Source of the DNA: CAMUQR01 sp963516005
Lineage (GTDB): Bacteria; Patescibacteriota; Saccharimonadia; Saccharimonadales; Saccharimonadaceae
Assembly (NCBI GenBank): GCA_963516005.1
Contig: CAUPYP010000002.1
Location: 1-64,000, forward strand
Direction of reading: 5' to 3'
DNA: 64,000 nt
Under the pieces are notes generated by a model, which did not search any database, was not told where the DNA came from, and saw only the letters and a program-made list of their open reading frames with translations. Numbering within the stretch: position 1 is the stretch's first letter; every line of letters starts with the position of its first letter. Positions 9,382 through 17,033 of the stretch are shown here, in pieces. Position numbers and translations under genes: made by a program.

Positions 9382-9628
9382 CCAGAAAAAGCCAGCTCTC
9401 GATCACCGAAGCGCACTTTTGCTAGTCAGTAGTATTAGTATTTTGGCGATTGCTTTTGGGATTTATCAGCTTTACGCTATTTTTCAACAAGCACTTGATG
9501 TTCCAAACGCTGATGATAATTCACACAGTAATTATTTCAATCGTAAAGTGATTGACGAATTGCGTGATATCAATGCTAATCAATATAACATCCAACTACC
9601 CGAAGGACGCATTAACCCTTTTAAATAA
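9335..9628 (+). CDS. Small single-pass membrane protein at the end of the pil operon
   Basis: 97 residues with a Ser/Thr/Lys-rich N-terminus, one membrane helix (about 27-47) and a short extracellular tail ending in LPEGRINPFK. It overlaps the pilO end by 47 bases. The Shine-Dalgarno AAAGGAGGT lies 9 bases upstream of the first ATG, inside pilO, which supports real translation. The position is where pilP occurs in other operons, but it is not a lipoprotein and shows no recognisable PilP domain. Function is unknown; a pilus accessory role is inferred from context only. Confidence 0.65.
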   Translation: MMSMLTTSSSKSTPNSQKKPALDHRSALLLVSSISILAIAFGIYQLYAIFQQALDVPNADDNSHSNYFNRKVIDELRDINANQYNIQLPEGRINPFK

Positions 9629-9643
9629 ACTTACGGGTTGTTG

Positions 9644-9649
9644 TATAAT
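9644..9649 (+). promoter_or_regulatory. -10 box of the PRC-barrel gene, leaderless type
   Basis: TATAAT at 9644-9649, then six bases, then ATG at 9656. It rules out the longer TTG-initiated reading frame from 9638, which would contain the -10 box. Confidence 0.65.
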
Positions 9650-9655
9650 AAAATT

Positions 9656-10231
9656 ATGTTAATTCCTAGTACTGACCTACTTAATTTACCAGTTTTGAGC
9701 CTACGGAGTGGTAGTAAGCTTGCCACAGTAAGCAAGTTAATTATCAACCCCTACGATTTAACGATTCAAGCCTTAAAATTAACCGGTCGTCAATTAGATA
9801 ACCCCAAAGATTCGTATTTATTGCCTGAAGACATTCGTGAAATTAGCCATCTCGGCATTATTATCAACGACAGCGAGGATCTCGTCTCCAGCGTTGATGT
9901 GATTCGCTTGCAACAAACTTTAGATTTGCGTTTTGAGCTGATTAATCTGCCAGTCATTGACAAACAACGCCGTAAAGTCGGCAAGGTTTTAAATTATAAT
10001 CTAATCGCCGAAAATATGATGATTTATCAATTAGTGGTGCAACGACCATTGTTTAAAGATTTTTTCGATCCAACGATTTTAATCCACCGTTCGCAAATTG
10101 CCGAGCTCAGCCAGAACAAAGTCGTCATCAAAAACTCTCTCAATCAACTGCGTGAGCTCGAGCGTCAAGATGCGATTGATAGTTTCGTCAATCCGTTTCG
10201 CTCCACCAAATCGGCCAAAACCTCAAAATAA
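9656..10231 (+). CDS. PRC-barrel domain protein
   Basis: A 191-residue protein that appears to hold two PRC-barrel modules. The first (about 5-75) contains LPVLSLRSGSKLATVSKLI and the second (about 85-165) contains LINLPVIDKQRRKVGKVLNY. PRC barrels occur in RimM (ribosome maturation) and in many small prokaryotic proteins of unknown role. No RimM N-terminal domain is present. Start was moved to ATG 9656 from the promoter spacing. It converges on recX, whose stop abuts this one. Molecular role is not known. Confidence 0.7.
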   Translation: MLIPSTDLLNLPVLSLRSGSKLATVSKLIINPYDLTIQALKLTGRQLDNPKDSYLLPEDIREISHLGIIINDSEDLVSSVDVIRLQQTLDLRFELINLPVIDKQRRKVGKVLNYNLIAENMMIYQLVVQRPLFKDFFDPTILIHRSQIAELSQNKVVIKNSLNQLRELERQDAIDSFVNPFRSTKSAKTSK

Positions 10232-10885
10232 CTATTTTCTACAATTATCATCTAAGGCTTGCTTAATATCGTCATAACCAAAACCCTGACTCGCTAAATA
10301 TCGCATTAACTTATCACGATCAGGATAGCGATGGGCTTTTTTAGTGATGATTTTTTGAAGCTCGCTCGCATCGTCCCGACCTGACTCAGCCAATAATTGG
10401 TCAATCATATCGCGCTCAATGCCTTTTTGGGCTAATTCTTGATGCAAACGCCGTGCTGAGGCGCCTTGTTTTAAACGACGATTTGCGAGCCACCACTCGG
10501 CAAATTTATAATCATCAAGATAATGTTTCTGCCGTAATTTCATTAACACTCGCCCAACCACCTCAGGATTAATTCCGGGGCGGGTTTTGATGTCACCTTT
10601 TTTAGTTTTATATTTCGTGGCTAAGGTTTTACGCCACAGATACTGATAAGTTTCCCGTTCCGAACGGGGCCTGAGTAAACAATAATTCAGAGCTTGAGCA
10701 TAAATGCGACCGAATTCAGCTTCTTGCTCCAATTCCGCAATCCGCTCCGCCGAAACCTCTAGACCAACTTTAATACCCAAATCTACCACCTGACTGATAT
10801 CCAGTCCAAATCGAAATTTCCCATCAATGAAGATATTGATGCGATTGGGATTTTTGAGTTGAGCAGACAAAGCGGTAATTTTCAT
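10232..10885 (-). CDS. recX: Regulatory protein RecX
   Basis: A 217-residue RecX family protein that modulates RecA filaments. Helical repeats typical of the family are visible: YCLLRPRSERETYQYLWRK, then the YLDDYKFAEWWLANRRLKQG segment followed by ARRLHQELAQKGI. An N-terminal extension of about 60 residues (ITALSAQLKNPNRINIFIDG) is the extra domain common in Gram-positive RecX. It lies 57 bases downstream of recA in the same direction, the classical arrangement, with an intrinsic hairpin between them. Confidence 0.9.
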   Translation of the reverse strand: MKITALSAQLKNPNRINIFIDGKFRFGLDISQVVDLGIKVGLEVSAERIAELEQEAEFGRIYAQALNYCLLRPRSERETYQYLWRKTLATKYKTKKGDIKTRPGINPEVVGRVLMKLRQKHYLDDYKFAEWWLANRRLKQGASARRLHQELAQKGIERDMIDQLLAESGRDDASELQKIITKKAHRYPDRDKLMRYLASQGFGYDDIKQALDDNCRK

Positions 10886-10900
10886 AAAGCGTAAAATAAT

Positions 10901-10927
10901 CAGCCCTAGTCACAACAACCAGGGCTG
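10901..10927 (-). terminator. recA-recX intergenic hairpin
   Basis: CAGCCCT (10901-10907) pairs perfectly with AGGGCTG (10921-10927) around a 13-base loop. On the minus strand the stem is followed by ATTATTTTA, a broken U-tract. It could be a leaky terminator that limits read-through from recA into recX, as known for E. coli recA-recX. Confidence 0.6.
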
Positions 10928-10942
10928 ACACAAGTTCTATAT

Positions 10943-12025
10943 TTATTCAATGTCCGCTGGAACTTCGGTTTCTGGCTCACTAACTGGTGCAGTTTCCGTT
11001 TTATCATCGGCTAGCTTAGCACGGACTTTTTGGTCAATTTCTGCCAAAACTGCTGGATTATCTTTGAGATATTGTTTGGTTTTATCACGGCCCTGACCAA
11101 TGGTTTCACCGTTATATTTATAAAACGCCCCAGATTTTTCTACCACTTCGTGCAGTGCCGCTAGATCAAGCACATCACCTGTTTTAGAGATACCTTCGTT
11201 GTACATAATGTCAAACTCAGCTGTGCGGAATGGCGCAGCAATCTTGTTTTTAACAATCTTGACCTTAGTGCGGTTGCCAGCAATATCATCACCATCACCC
11301 TTAATCTGACCGATGCGCCGAATATCCATCCGCACACTAGCGTAGAACTTCAAAGCGTTACCACCAGTAGTCGTCTCGGGATTACCAAACATCACACCAA
11401 TTTTCATACGAATTTGGTTAATAAAAATTACCGTGGCTTTGGATTTATTGATAATACCGGTTAATTTACGCAGTGCCTGACTCATTAATCGTGCTTGCAG
11501 ACCCATGTGCGAGTCACCCATATCACCATCAATTTCAGCCTGCGGTACCAACGCCGCCACTGAGTCCACCACGATTAAGTCAACCGCGTTAGAACGGACT
11601 AAAGTTTCGGTGATTTCTAGGGCTTGTTCGCCATTATCAGGCTGAGAAATTAACAGATTATCTGTATCAACGCCTAGTTTCTTAGCATACGATGGATCCA
11701 AAGCATGCTCAGCATCGACAAAAGCCGCTGTTCCGCCAGCTTTTTGGACTTCAGCGATTGCGTGCAGTGCCAGTGTTGTTTTACCACTTGATTCTGGGCC
11801 ATAAATCTCAATGATTCGTCCTTTAGGATAACCACCACCTAACGCCAAATCCAGACTCAAAGCACCCGATGGAATCAACTCAACTTCAACTTTTTGAGCT
11901 TCACCTAGTTTCATAATTGCCCCATCACCAAATTGCTTGGTAATTTGAGCCATCGCTAGCCCCAGCGCCTGGCTTTTGCTATCCGCCGATTTATCAACTT
12001 TTTCAGCTTTATCTTTTTTAGCCAT
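10943..12025 (-). CDS. recA: Recombinase RecA
   Basis: A 360-residue homologous recombination ATPase. Walker A is GPESSGKTT near residue 75. The sequence is canonical through IVVDSVAALVPQAEIDGDMGDS, the L2 loop region (IGVMFGNPETTTGGNALKFY) and the C-terminal domain, with an acidic tail. Length and motifs are standard and there is no intein. The Shine-Dalgarno GAAGGAG lies 5 bases before the ATG. Upstream are a TATAAT -10 (12059-12064 on the minus strand) and a perfect inverted repeat that may be an operator. recX follows. Confidence 0.98.
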   Translation of the reverse strand: MAKKDKAEKVDKSADSKSQALGLAMAQITKQFGDGAIMKLGEAQKVEVELIPSGALSLDLALGGGYPKGRIIEIYGPESSGKTTLALHAIAEVQKAGGTAAFVDAEHALDPSYAKKLGVDTDNLLISQPDNGEQALEITETLVRSNAVDLIVVDSVAALVPQAEIDGDMGDSHMGLQARLMSQALRKLTGIINKSKATVIFINQIRMKIGVMFGNPETTTGGNALKFYASVRMDIRRIGQIKGDGDDIAGNRTKVKIVKNKIAAPFRTAEFDIMYNEGISKTGDVLDLAALHEVVEKSGAFYKYNGETIGQGRDKTKQYLKDNPAVLAEIDQKVRAKLADDKTETAPVSEPETEVPADIE

Positions 12026-12039
12026 ATAACTCCTTCTTT

Positions 12040-12059
12040 TAAAACATTCTTATGTTTTA
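12040..12059. promoter_or_regulatory. Perfect inverted repeat in the recA leader, candidate damage-response operator
   Basis: TAAAACAT - 4 bases - ATGTTTTA, 8-bp arms, lies between the recA -10 box (TATAAT on the minus strand, 12059-12064) and its Shine-Dalgarno. Its position suits a repressor operator of the LexA kind, but the sequence is not the CGAAC-N4-GTTCG box of Gram-positive LexA. It could instead form a small mRNA hairpin. Confidence 0.45.
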
Positions 12060-12080
12060 TTATACACAGTTTAAAAGTCC

Positions 12081-12107
12081 TCGACAATGCTTAATCTATG
12101 ATACAAT
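12081..12107 (+). promoter_or_regulatory. Promoter of the pilin-like gene, leaderless type
   Basis: TCGACA (12081-12086) and TACAAT (12102-12107), with the -10 ending six bases before ATG 12114. It is back to back with the recA promoter. Confidence 0.6.
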
Positions 12108-12113
12108 GGAATT

Positions 12114-12494
12114 ATGAAAAAAGCTTTTACTACCATTGAAATTCTCGCCACTGTCGCCTTTTTGTGCGTTGCTTTTGTGTTATTTATTAACCAACAAAAC
12201 CAAGTCAACCAGCGCCTACGCGACCAAGAGCGTAAAGCCTCGATTAATTCACTCTACTTCAATCTCAAAGATGTTTATTTTAAGAAAAACGGTTATTATC
12301 CGGAGTTTATCAAACCAGATATGCTCGATGGCGTTGATCCTGCAATTTTTAGTGATCCGAAAAAAATCCTACTCGGTGACCCAGGATCCGACTATGAATA
12401 TAAAGCCAGCGGCTGTACTAACAACCGCTGTCAAAGCTTTACTCTTTCGGCCAAATTAGAGACCGAAGCAACTTATTCAAAGTCTGCGAAGTAA
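12114..12494 (+). CDS. Type IV pilin-like protein
   Basis: A 126-residue prepilin. The very short basic leader MKKA is followed by FTTIEILATVAFLCVAFVLF, the class III N-methylation motif with the conserved Glu at position 5 of the mature protein and a long hydrophobic helix. Cleavage would follow Ala rather than the usual Gly, so processing by a PilD-type peptidase is plausible but not certain. The globular part contains one pair of Cys (GCTNNRC), a possible small disulfide loop. It stands apart from the main pil operon and could be a major or minor pilin. Confidence 0.8.
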   Translation: MKKAFTTIEILATVAFLCVAFVLFINQQNQVNQRLRDQERKASINSLYFNLKDVYFKKNGYYPEFIKPDMLDGVDPAIFSDPKKILLGDPGSDYEYKASGCTNNRCQSFTLSAKLETEATYSKSAK

Positions 12495-13331
12495 TTATTT
12501 AATCTGTGCTTCTGTCAATGCTCGTTCGTTTTTCACGGCGAACACAATTTCGTTAATGCGCATACTGACTTGTTGTGGATCGGGCGAATAGACGAAGTAA
12601 TAGGTCGTTTCGTCACCGATGGTCGATAAGCGCACCGATCCATAACCGATTGTTGAGGCAAAAAAGCCTTTTTGATGATACGACACGTCCTCAATCCAGC
12701 CCAAATCAATGGTTTGACGCTTGGTATCAAATAGACTATTAGAAATAATCTGCACCACGCGCTCAGTCGTAATAATCAAACAATTCGCCCGATAGACTCG
12801 TGAAAAAATTATTGCAAAAATAATCGCAATCGAAATAATTGATCCGATAATAATCATACCGGTACTCATCGAGAATAAATCTTGATGAACAACGTTAGAG
12901 GAGGAGTTTTGAATAATTAGCATCGCCCAGATTCCCACTAACAAAGTCGTAATTAACGCCGACACCAACCAAATTACTGCCACACCAATTGGATGACGAT
13001 GGACCACCTTAATCACAAATTCCTTGTCCATAAACTGAATATCCGGAAACTGCTCTTGCGATTGTTCGTGACGCAAACGCACTAATTCCGGATCAAGGGC
13101 CTTATATAAATAATCCGAATTATGCGCCTCACACACGCCATCAAGCGACGCCATCCGCGCTGCCATGCCTTTTGGCTCAGGCGCGTGTTTTTTGGCTCGT
13201 GCAGGCTGATTAGCGAAAGCGCTCGGCTCCGCGCTCGTGTTGGCAGGGTCGTTTGCTGTACGATCCACTTTGCGGTAAAGCGGTTGACCATCTGCGTCGA
13301 CGCCAACCATTTGATATTCGTCTTGGTTCAT
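12495..13331 (-). CDS. Membrane protein with bacterial PH domain
   Basis: 278 residues. A polar N-terminus of about 100 residues has a short YxMVGVDADGQPLYRKVD segment. Two membrane helices (about 118-140 and 155-180) and a C-terminal bPH_2-like domain (about 185-270) follow, with the typical NCLIITTERVVQIISNSLFD strand pattern and DLGWIEDVSYHQKG. Such proteins are widespread and their function is mostly unknown. It lies immediately downstream of ruvB on the same strand (1-base gap), and its stop abuts the pilin-like gene. Confidence 0.7.
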   Translation of the reverse strand: MNQDEYQMVGVDADGQPLYRKVDRTANDPANTSAEPSAFANQPARAKKHAPEPKGMAARMASLDGVCEAHNSDYLYKALDPELVRLRHEQSQEQFPDIQFMDKEFVIKVVHRHPIGVAVIWLVSALITTLLVGIWAMLIIQNSSSNVVHQDLFSMSTGMIIIGSIISIAIIFAIIFSRVYRANCLIITTERVVQIISNSLFDTKRQTIDLGWIEDVSYHQKGFFASTIGYGSVRLSTIGDETTYYFVYSPDPQQVSMRINEIVFAVKNERALTEAQIK

Positions 13332-13332
13332 A

Positions 13333-14349
13333 TTATCCTTTCTCGTTAACTTTAATTTTCAAATGCTTGACCGCCTTTGGGGTAATTTTGCGACCCCGTG
13401 GCGTTCGTTCCAAAAAACCAATTTGCAATAAAAACGGCTCATAGAAATCCTCGATTGTTGCTGTCTCGTCACCCGTCAGAGCCGAGATTGTATTCAGCCC
13501 CACAGGTCTAAATTCGTAATTTTCATAAATTTTCTCAAGCAAACTGCGATCCGCTGGATCCAGGCCGAGTTCATCAACTTCTAGTAGACACATCGCCTCT
13601 TTTACGACAGCCATATCAATAATACCGTCGCCGTTCACATCCGCAAAATCACGCACGCGCTTTAATAAACGATTGGCAATGCGTGGTGTCAGGCGTGACC
13701 TATTTGCTAGCGACAATGACGCCTCAGGCGCGATTTGACAGTTTAAAATCCCAGCCGAGCGCCGAATAATTTGCCCAAGTTCCGCATCAGTATAAAACTC
13801 TACTCGGTGAATATGGCCAAACCGATCACGTAGTGGCGCTGCCAGTGCCCCAGTCCGAGTCGTTGCACCAATCACCGTAAACTTCGGCAAATCAAGGCGC
13901 ACACTCCGCGCCGCTGGACCTTTGCCAATCACAATATCCAGCTTAAAATCCTCCATCGCTGAATATAACACTTCTTCCACCGCTCGATTTAACCGATGAA
14001 TTTCGTCGATAAAGAGAATATCGCCGTCTTTGAGATTAGTAATAATACTTGCTAAATCGCCCGCTCGCTCAATTGCCGGACCAGACGTCACCCGCAAATC
14101 AGCGCCCATTTCGTTCGCGATCACACTCGCCATAGTAGTCTTCCCCAGCCCCGGTGGACCAAATAGCAACACATGATCAAGTGGCTCACCACGTTTTTTC
14201 GCCGCTTCGATGGCCAACTTCAGATTACGCTTCAACCGTTCTTGACCGATATATTCGTCAAAATTCTGCGGTCGCAAACTCGTTTCCAGCTGTTTTTCAG
14301 CCTCATCCTCAGCATGCAGTTCAGTATCAATAATTCTCTCAATTGCCAT
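13333..14349 (-). CDS. ruvB: Holliday junction helicase subunit RuvB
   Basis: A 338-residue AAA+ motor that drives Holliday junction branch migration with RuvA. It opens with the RuvB signature LRPQNFDEYIGQERLKRNL. Walker A is LLFGPPGLGKTT, Walker B is ILFIDEIHR, and sensor 1 is TVIGATTRTG. The C-terminal winged helix has GLDPADRSLLEKIYE and FLERTPRGRKIT. Length is standard. A TATAAT -10 ends eight bases before the ATG. ruvA and ruvC are not in the window. Confidence 0.97.
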   Translation of the reverse strand: MAIERIIDTELHAEDEAEKQLETSLRPQNFDEYIGQERLKRNLKLAIEAAKKRGEPLDHVLLFGPPGLGKTTMASVIANEMGADLRVTSGPAIERAGDLASIITNLKDGDILFIDEIHRLNRAVEEVLYSAMEDFKLDIVIGKGPAARSVRLDLPKFTVIGATTRTGALAAPLRDRFGHIHRVEFYTDAELGQIIRRSAGILNCQIAPEASLSLANRSRLTPRIANRLLKRVRDFADVNGDGIIDMAVVKEAMCLLEVDELGLDPADRSLLEKIYENYEFRPVGLNTISALTGDETATIEDFYEPFLLQIGFLERTPRGRKITPKAVKHLKIKVNEKG

Positions 14350-14424
14350 TTGACCTTATTATAACATCAGGACACGCTTTTACCAAATAAAGACCACCTA
14401 AAATCACTCGCTTTTTGATGATGT

Positions 14425-14436
14425 TTATGCTAAAAT
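14425..14436 (+). promoter_or_regulatory. Extended -10 promoter for the 14458 operon
   Basis: TTATGC-TAAAAT at 14425-14436, one of five copies in the window of a TTATGnTA(T/A)AA element. It is followed by a short leader with AAAGGTGG before ATG 14458. Confidence 0.55.
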
Positions 14437-14457
14437 TAGAACAATGAAAGGTGGACA

Positions 14458-15165
14458 ATGAGCTTTGGTTTGAGCCTGATGATAATGGTCGGCATTTTTG
14501 CGGCTAGTTTAGGGCTGAATTTGAGTAGTGTTGCCATGATGAGCGGTCACGCTCTCAGTCAAAAAACTGCTTTAAGCCGTTTGCGTCAACTAATTCGTGG
14601 TTTTTTACTTGGCGTTATCATCGCTAATTTATTATTGCTGTCGACCGTTATTTTATTCATCGCGAAATCGCCGTTTGTTATGAACACTGGTAGCGGTTTT
14701 GTGGCTAATTATCGCGTATGGCCACTGGCAATTATTGGCCTAGCGGTGCAAATTTTAATTATGGCGTTTTGTAAAATCCTCAACAACCAGCTCGTCAATC
14801 CTTGGACACCCGAAGCTGTTCGCACCTATCTGCGCAAGCGTTGCATCAAAACTAACTCCATTATCGAAGCCATTAACCTTGGCATTATGAGCGTCCTCGC
14901 CAACTTTTGGTTGTTATTTTTGCCATTAAGCCTGCTGGCAATTACTATGCTCAATCAGCTCGAAATCGCTCATGTCGTCCTGTTTGCGCTCGCTAGTGGC
15001 ATTCCGAGCTTTATTATCGCTCTGACCGTCACCCAACAAGTCAAAATCAGTCAAATTCATCTTTTTTTAATTAAACATGCTAATTTTTTGCAATTTGTGT
15101 CATTTTTTAGTTTAATAATTCTAGGCATGATTATTTTTTGCTTCAAAGTATCCGGAGATTTCTAA
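14458..15165 (+). CDS. Polytopic membrane protein of unknown function
   Basis: 235 residues with about six hydrophobic helices (near 5-27, 45-70, 88-108, 140-165, 170-193 and 208-232), short basic cytoplasmic loops and no recognised catalytic motif. It resembles small six-helix exporters or redox-partner membrane proteins in overall shape only. The stop overlaps the start of the ATP-cone gene (TAATG), and that gene is followed after 9 bases by a disulfide-oxidoreductase homologue, so the three probably work together. Confidence 0.6.
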   Translation: MSFGLSLMIMVGIFAASLGLNLSSVAMMSGHALSQKTALSRLRQLIRGFLLGVIIANLLLLSTVILFIAKSPFVMNTGSGFVANYRVWPLAIIGLAVQILIMAFCKILNNQLVNPWTPEAVRTYLRKRCIKTNSIIEAINLGIMSVLANFWLLFLPLSLLAITMLNQLEIAHVVLFALASGIPSFIIALTVTQQVKISQIHLFLIKHANFLQFVSFFSLIILGMIIFCFKVSGDF

Positions 15166-15437
15166 TGTCACATACGATTTTTAAAGCCAGCGGTCAATCC
15201 GAACAGTTCTCAGCGCAAAAGTTTCGTGAGAGCATTAAAACGTCATGTTTAGCGGTTGGTGCTCCCGAAGCCGAAGCTGATTTGTGCGCACAAGAAGTGT
15301 TTAAACAAATTACCAAATGGATCGCGAATAAACCAGAGTTTACCAGCTCTGACCTGCGCCTCCAGACTTACCAAGTTTTGACCGTGTTTAATCCTGAAGC
15401 AGCGTTTTTTTATCGGACTTATAAACAAATAATTTGA
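15165..15437 (+). CDS. Stand-alone ATP-cone domain protein
   Basis: 90 residues covering essentially one ATP-cone domain, the nucleotide-sensing module usually attached to ribonucleotide reductase or NrdR. Visible features are SGQSEQFSAQKFRESIKTSC near the start, a central helical region, and FNPEAAFFYRTYKQII at the end. There is no zinc ribbon, so it is not NrdR, and no reductase domain. ATG 15165 is chosen over an upstream in-frame start because CGGAG stands 7 bases before it and it overlaps the previous stop. The function of free ATP cones is not established; a nucleotide-responsive partner for the next gene product is possible. Confidence 0.7.
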   Translation: MSHTIFKASGQSEQFSAQKFRESIKTSCLAVGAPEAEADLCAQEVFKQITKWIANKPEFTSSDLRLQTYQVLTVFNPEAAFFYRTYKQII

Positions 15438-15446
15438 GAATAATCT

Positions 15447-16820
15447 ATGGTGGGCTTAGCAAAACAACAACATTTCGACTTAATCGTCATCGGTAGCGGG
15501 GCAGCTGGCACTCAAGCAGCCTTAATTGCTGCTGGACTCGGCAAGCGCGTCGCAGTCATCGAAGATCGCAAATTAGGTGGTGATAGCCTCACCTGCTCTG
15601 ATTTACCACGCAACTACGTCCTCGAGGCGGCACGTGTTTACCGCACCAGTCAGCGCGCCAGTGATTTTGGTATTCACAACGCCATCACTAGTTTTAATTT
15701 TCCAAAAATCATGAACAATGTTAAAAATCTTGTTGCTCGCGCCGCTGCCTCAACCCGTGATTTTTATCGAGACAATGGTATTACAGTCATCGAAGGTCGC
15801 GCTTATTTCTTAAATCCAACCCGTGTCAGCGTCGGTGGAGCGCATTACCGCGCCGACAAGTTTATCATTGCCACTGGTTCGACCTGGCAAACGGTGATGA
15901 TTGCCGGCTTATCTAATATTCATTTTTACACCCCGCAGACCATCTGCCAAATGGAACGCCTTCCAAAAAGCGTCTTCATCGTTGGTGGCCATGCTTCGGC
16001 AGTGATTTTGGCGCAGATTTTTGCGAGTTTTGGGGTTCAAGTTTATCTGACCTGCAAACATAGTCGGATTTTGCAAGAATACGACCAGGAGTTTAACATT
16101 GCTCTCGAAAAAACCCTCAGTAAAAACCTCGGTATTATCATTTCCACTAATTCCCAAGCTCTGGAAATTTCGCAGAATTATTTAATCAAAAAAATCCTGT
16201 TCTCGCATGCTGGTGTTGAACGTAGTGTCGAAGTTGACGAAATTGTAATCGCCGAAAAACTCATGCCAAATATTGATCTGGGCCTGGCAAACGCTGCCGT
16301 TGAGCACGAAGCTGATGGTATTTACACTAATTACCAACTCCAAACCAGCAACAAAAACATCTACGCCGCTGGTGATGTCCTCAATATGAATAATTCCGCT
16401 TCAGCTGCCCTGATTGAAGCTGAAATTGCAGTTTTAAACGCCTTCGGGCGCAAACGTCGCACCATCAGCTATCATAACATCCCGCATATTGTTTCAGGCT
16501 TCCCAACCGTCGCGAAAGTCGGTCTCACTGAGGACGTCTGTCAACAACGCCAAATTGAATACTGCCGAGCAATTTCCAACTTCAGCGAAGCACCACGTCA
16601 ACTAATTACGCCGTCTTTTGGCATGCTTAAAATCATTATTGATAAAGACCAGCGGATTATCGGCGCCCAAGTTTTTGGACCGGATGCGGAATCAATTATT
16701 CATCAGCTCAGTGCCGCCATCACTGCTAAGCTAACCGTCCGTCAGGCCTTGTCGATGCCTCAAGATTTCTTGTCGTGGCAAGAAATTATCAACGTCACCC
16801 TCAATAAACTCGTAAAATAA
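15447..16820 (+). CDS. Disulfide-oxidoreductase family flavoprotein lacking redox cysteines
   Basis: A 457-residue homologue of dihydrolipoamide dehydrogenase and mercuric reductase. The FAD-binding GSGAAG is at residues 16-21, a second Rossmann fold near 170 has IVGGHASAVILAQIFASFGV, and IYAAGDVLN is the second FAD motif. The active-site segment that normally reads GGTCxxxGCxPSK is GGDSLTCSDLPRN (44-56): both redox Cys positions hold Ser47 and Asp52, and the Lys is Asn56. The C-terminal His-Glu dyad motif is also absent (LSMPQDFLSWQE). It may be an NAD(P)H:acceptor reductase without dithiol chemistry, or a sensor. It is co-transcribed with the ATP-cone gene. Confidence 0.8.
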   Translation: MVGLAKQQHFDLIVIGSGAAGTQAALIAAGLGKRVAVIEDRKLGGDSLTCSDLPRNYVLEAARVYRTSQRASDFGIHNAITSFNFPKIMNNVKNLVARAAASTRDFYRDNGITVIEGRAYFLNPTRVSVGGAHYRADKFIIATGSTWQTVMIAGLSNIHFYTPQTICQMERLPKSVFIVGGHASAVILAQIFASFGVQVYLTCKHSRILQEYDQEFNIALEKTLSKNLGIIISTNSQALEISQNYLIKKILFSHAGVERSVEVDEIVIAEKLMPNIDLGLANAAVEHEADGIYTNYQLQTSNKNIYAAGDVLNMNNSASAALIEAEIAVLNAFGRKRRTISYHNIPHIVSGFPTVAKVGLTEDVCQQRQIEYCRAISNFSEAPRQLITPSFGMLKIIIDKDQRIIGAQVFGPDAESIIHQLSAAITAKLTVRQALSMPQDFLSWQEIINVTLNKLVK

Positions 16821-16832
16821 CCCAAGCAGGGC

Positions 16833-16861
16833 TTGCTTTTACGGATTAGATTTGTTATAAT
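16833..16861 (+). promoter_or_regulatory. Promoter of initiator tRNA-Met
   Basis: TTGCTT (16833-16838), 17-base spacer, TATAAT (16856-16861), 15 bases before the mature tRNA 5' end. Confidence 0.7.
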
Positions 16862-16876
16862 AAATAGAGTATTTGA

Positions 16877-16954
16877 CGCGGGGTAGAGCAGCCCGGTTAG
16901 CTCGTGTGGCTCATAACCACAAGGTCGCTGGTTCAAATCCAGCCCCCGCAACCA
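16877..16954 (+). tRNA. Initiator tRNA-Met (CAT)
   Basis: 78 bases, folds fully: acceptor CGCGGGG with CCCCGCA, D stem GAGC/GCTC, anticodon arm TGTGG-CTCATAA-CCACA, T arm GCTGG-TTCAAAT-CCAGC, encoded ACCA end. The first pair is a C1-A72 mismatch and position 11-24 is A-T, both hallmarks of bacterial initiator tRNA. The anticodon stem lacks the usual three consecutive G-C pairs (T at 29). Confidence 0.92.
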
Positions 16955-16963
16955 AGATAAAAT

Positions 16964-16990
16964 CCTCACCATTTGGTGGGTGTTTTATTT
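16964..16990 (+). terminator. Terminator of the initiator tRNA
   Basis: A CCTCACC / GGTGGG hairpin with an ATTT loop, followed by TGTTTTATTTT. Confidence 0.55.
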
Positions 16991-17033
16991 TGGGCAACAG
17001 TTTGCACAATATTTTTGCCGATTTTCCTGCTAA

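Noticed and set aside
9638..9658. TTG start for the PRC-barrel gene
   Set aside because: The -10 box TATAAT lies inside that extension and is placed for the ATG at 9656.
15165..15437. NrdR repressor
   Set aside because: Only the ATP-cone is present; the zinc ribbon DNA-binding domain is missing.
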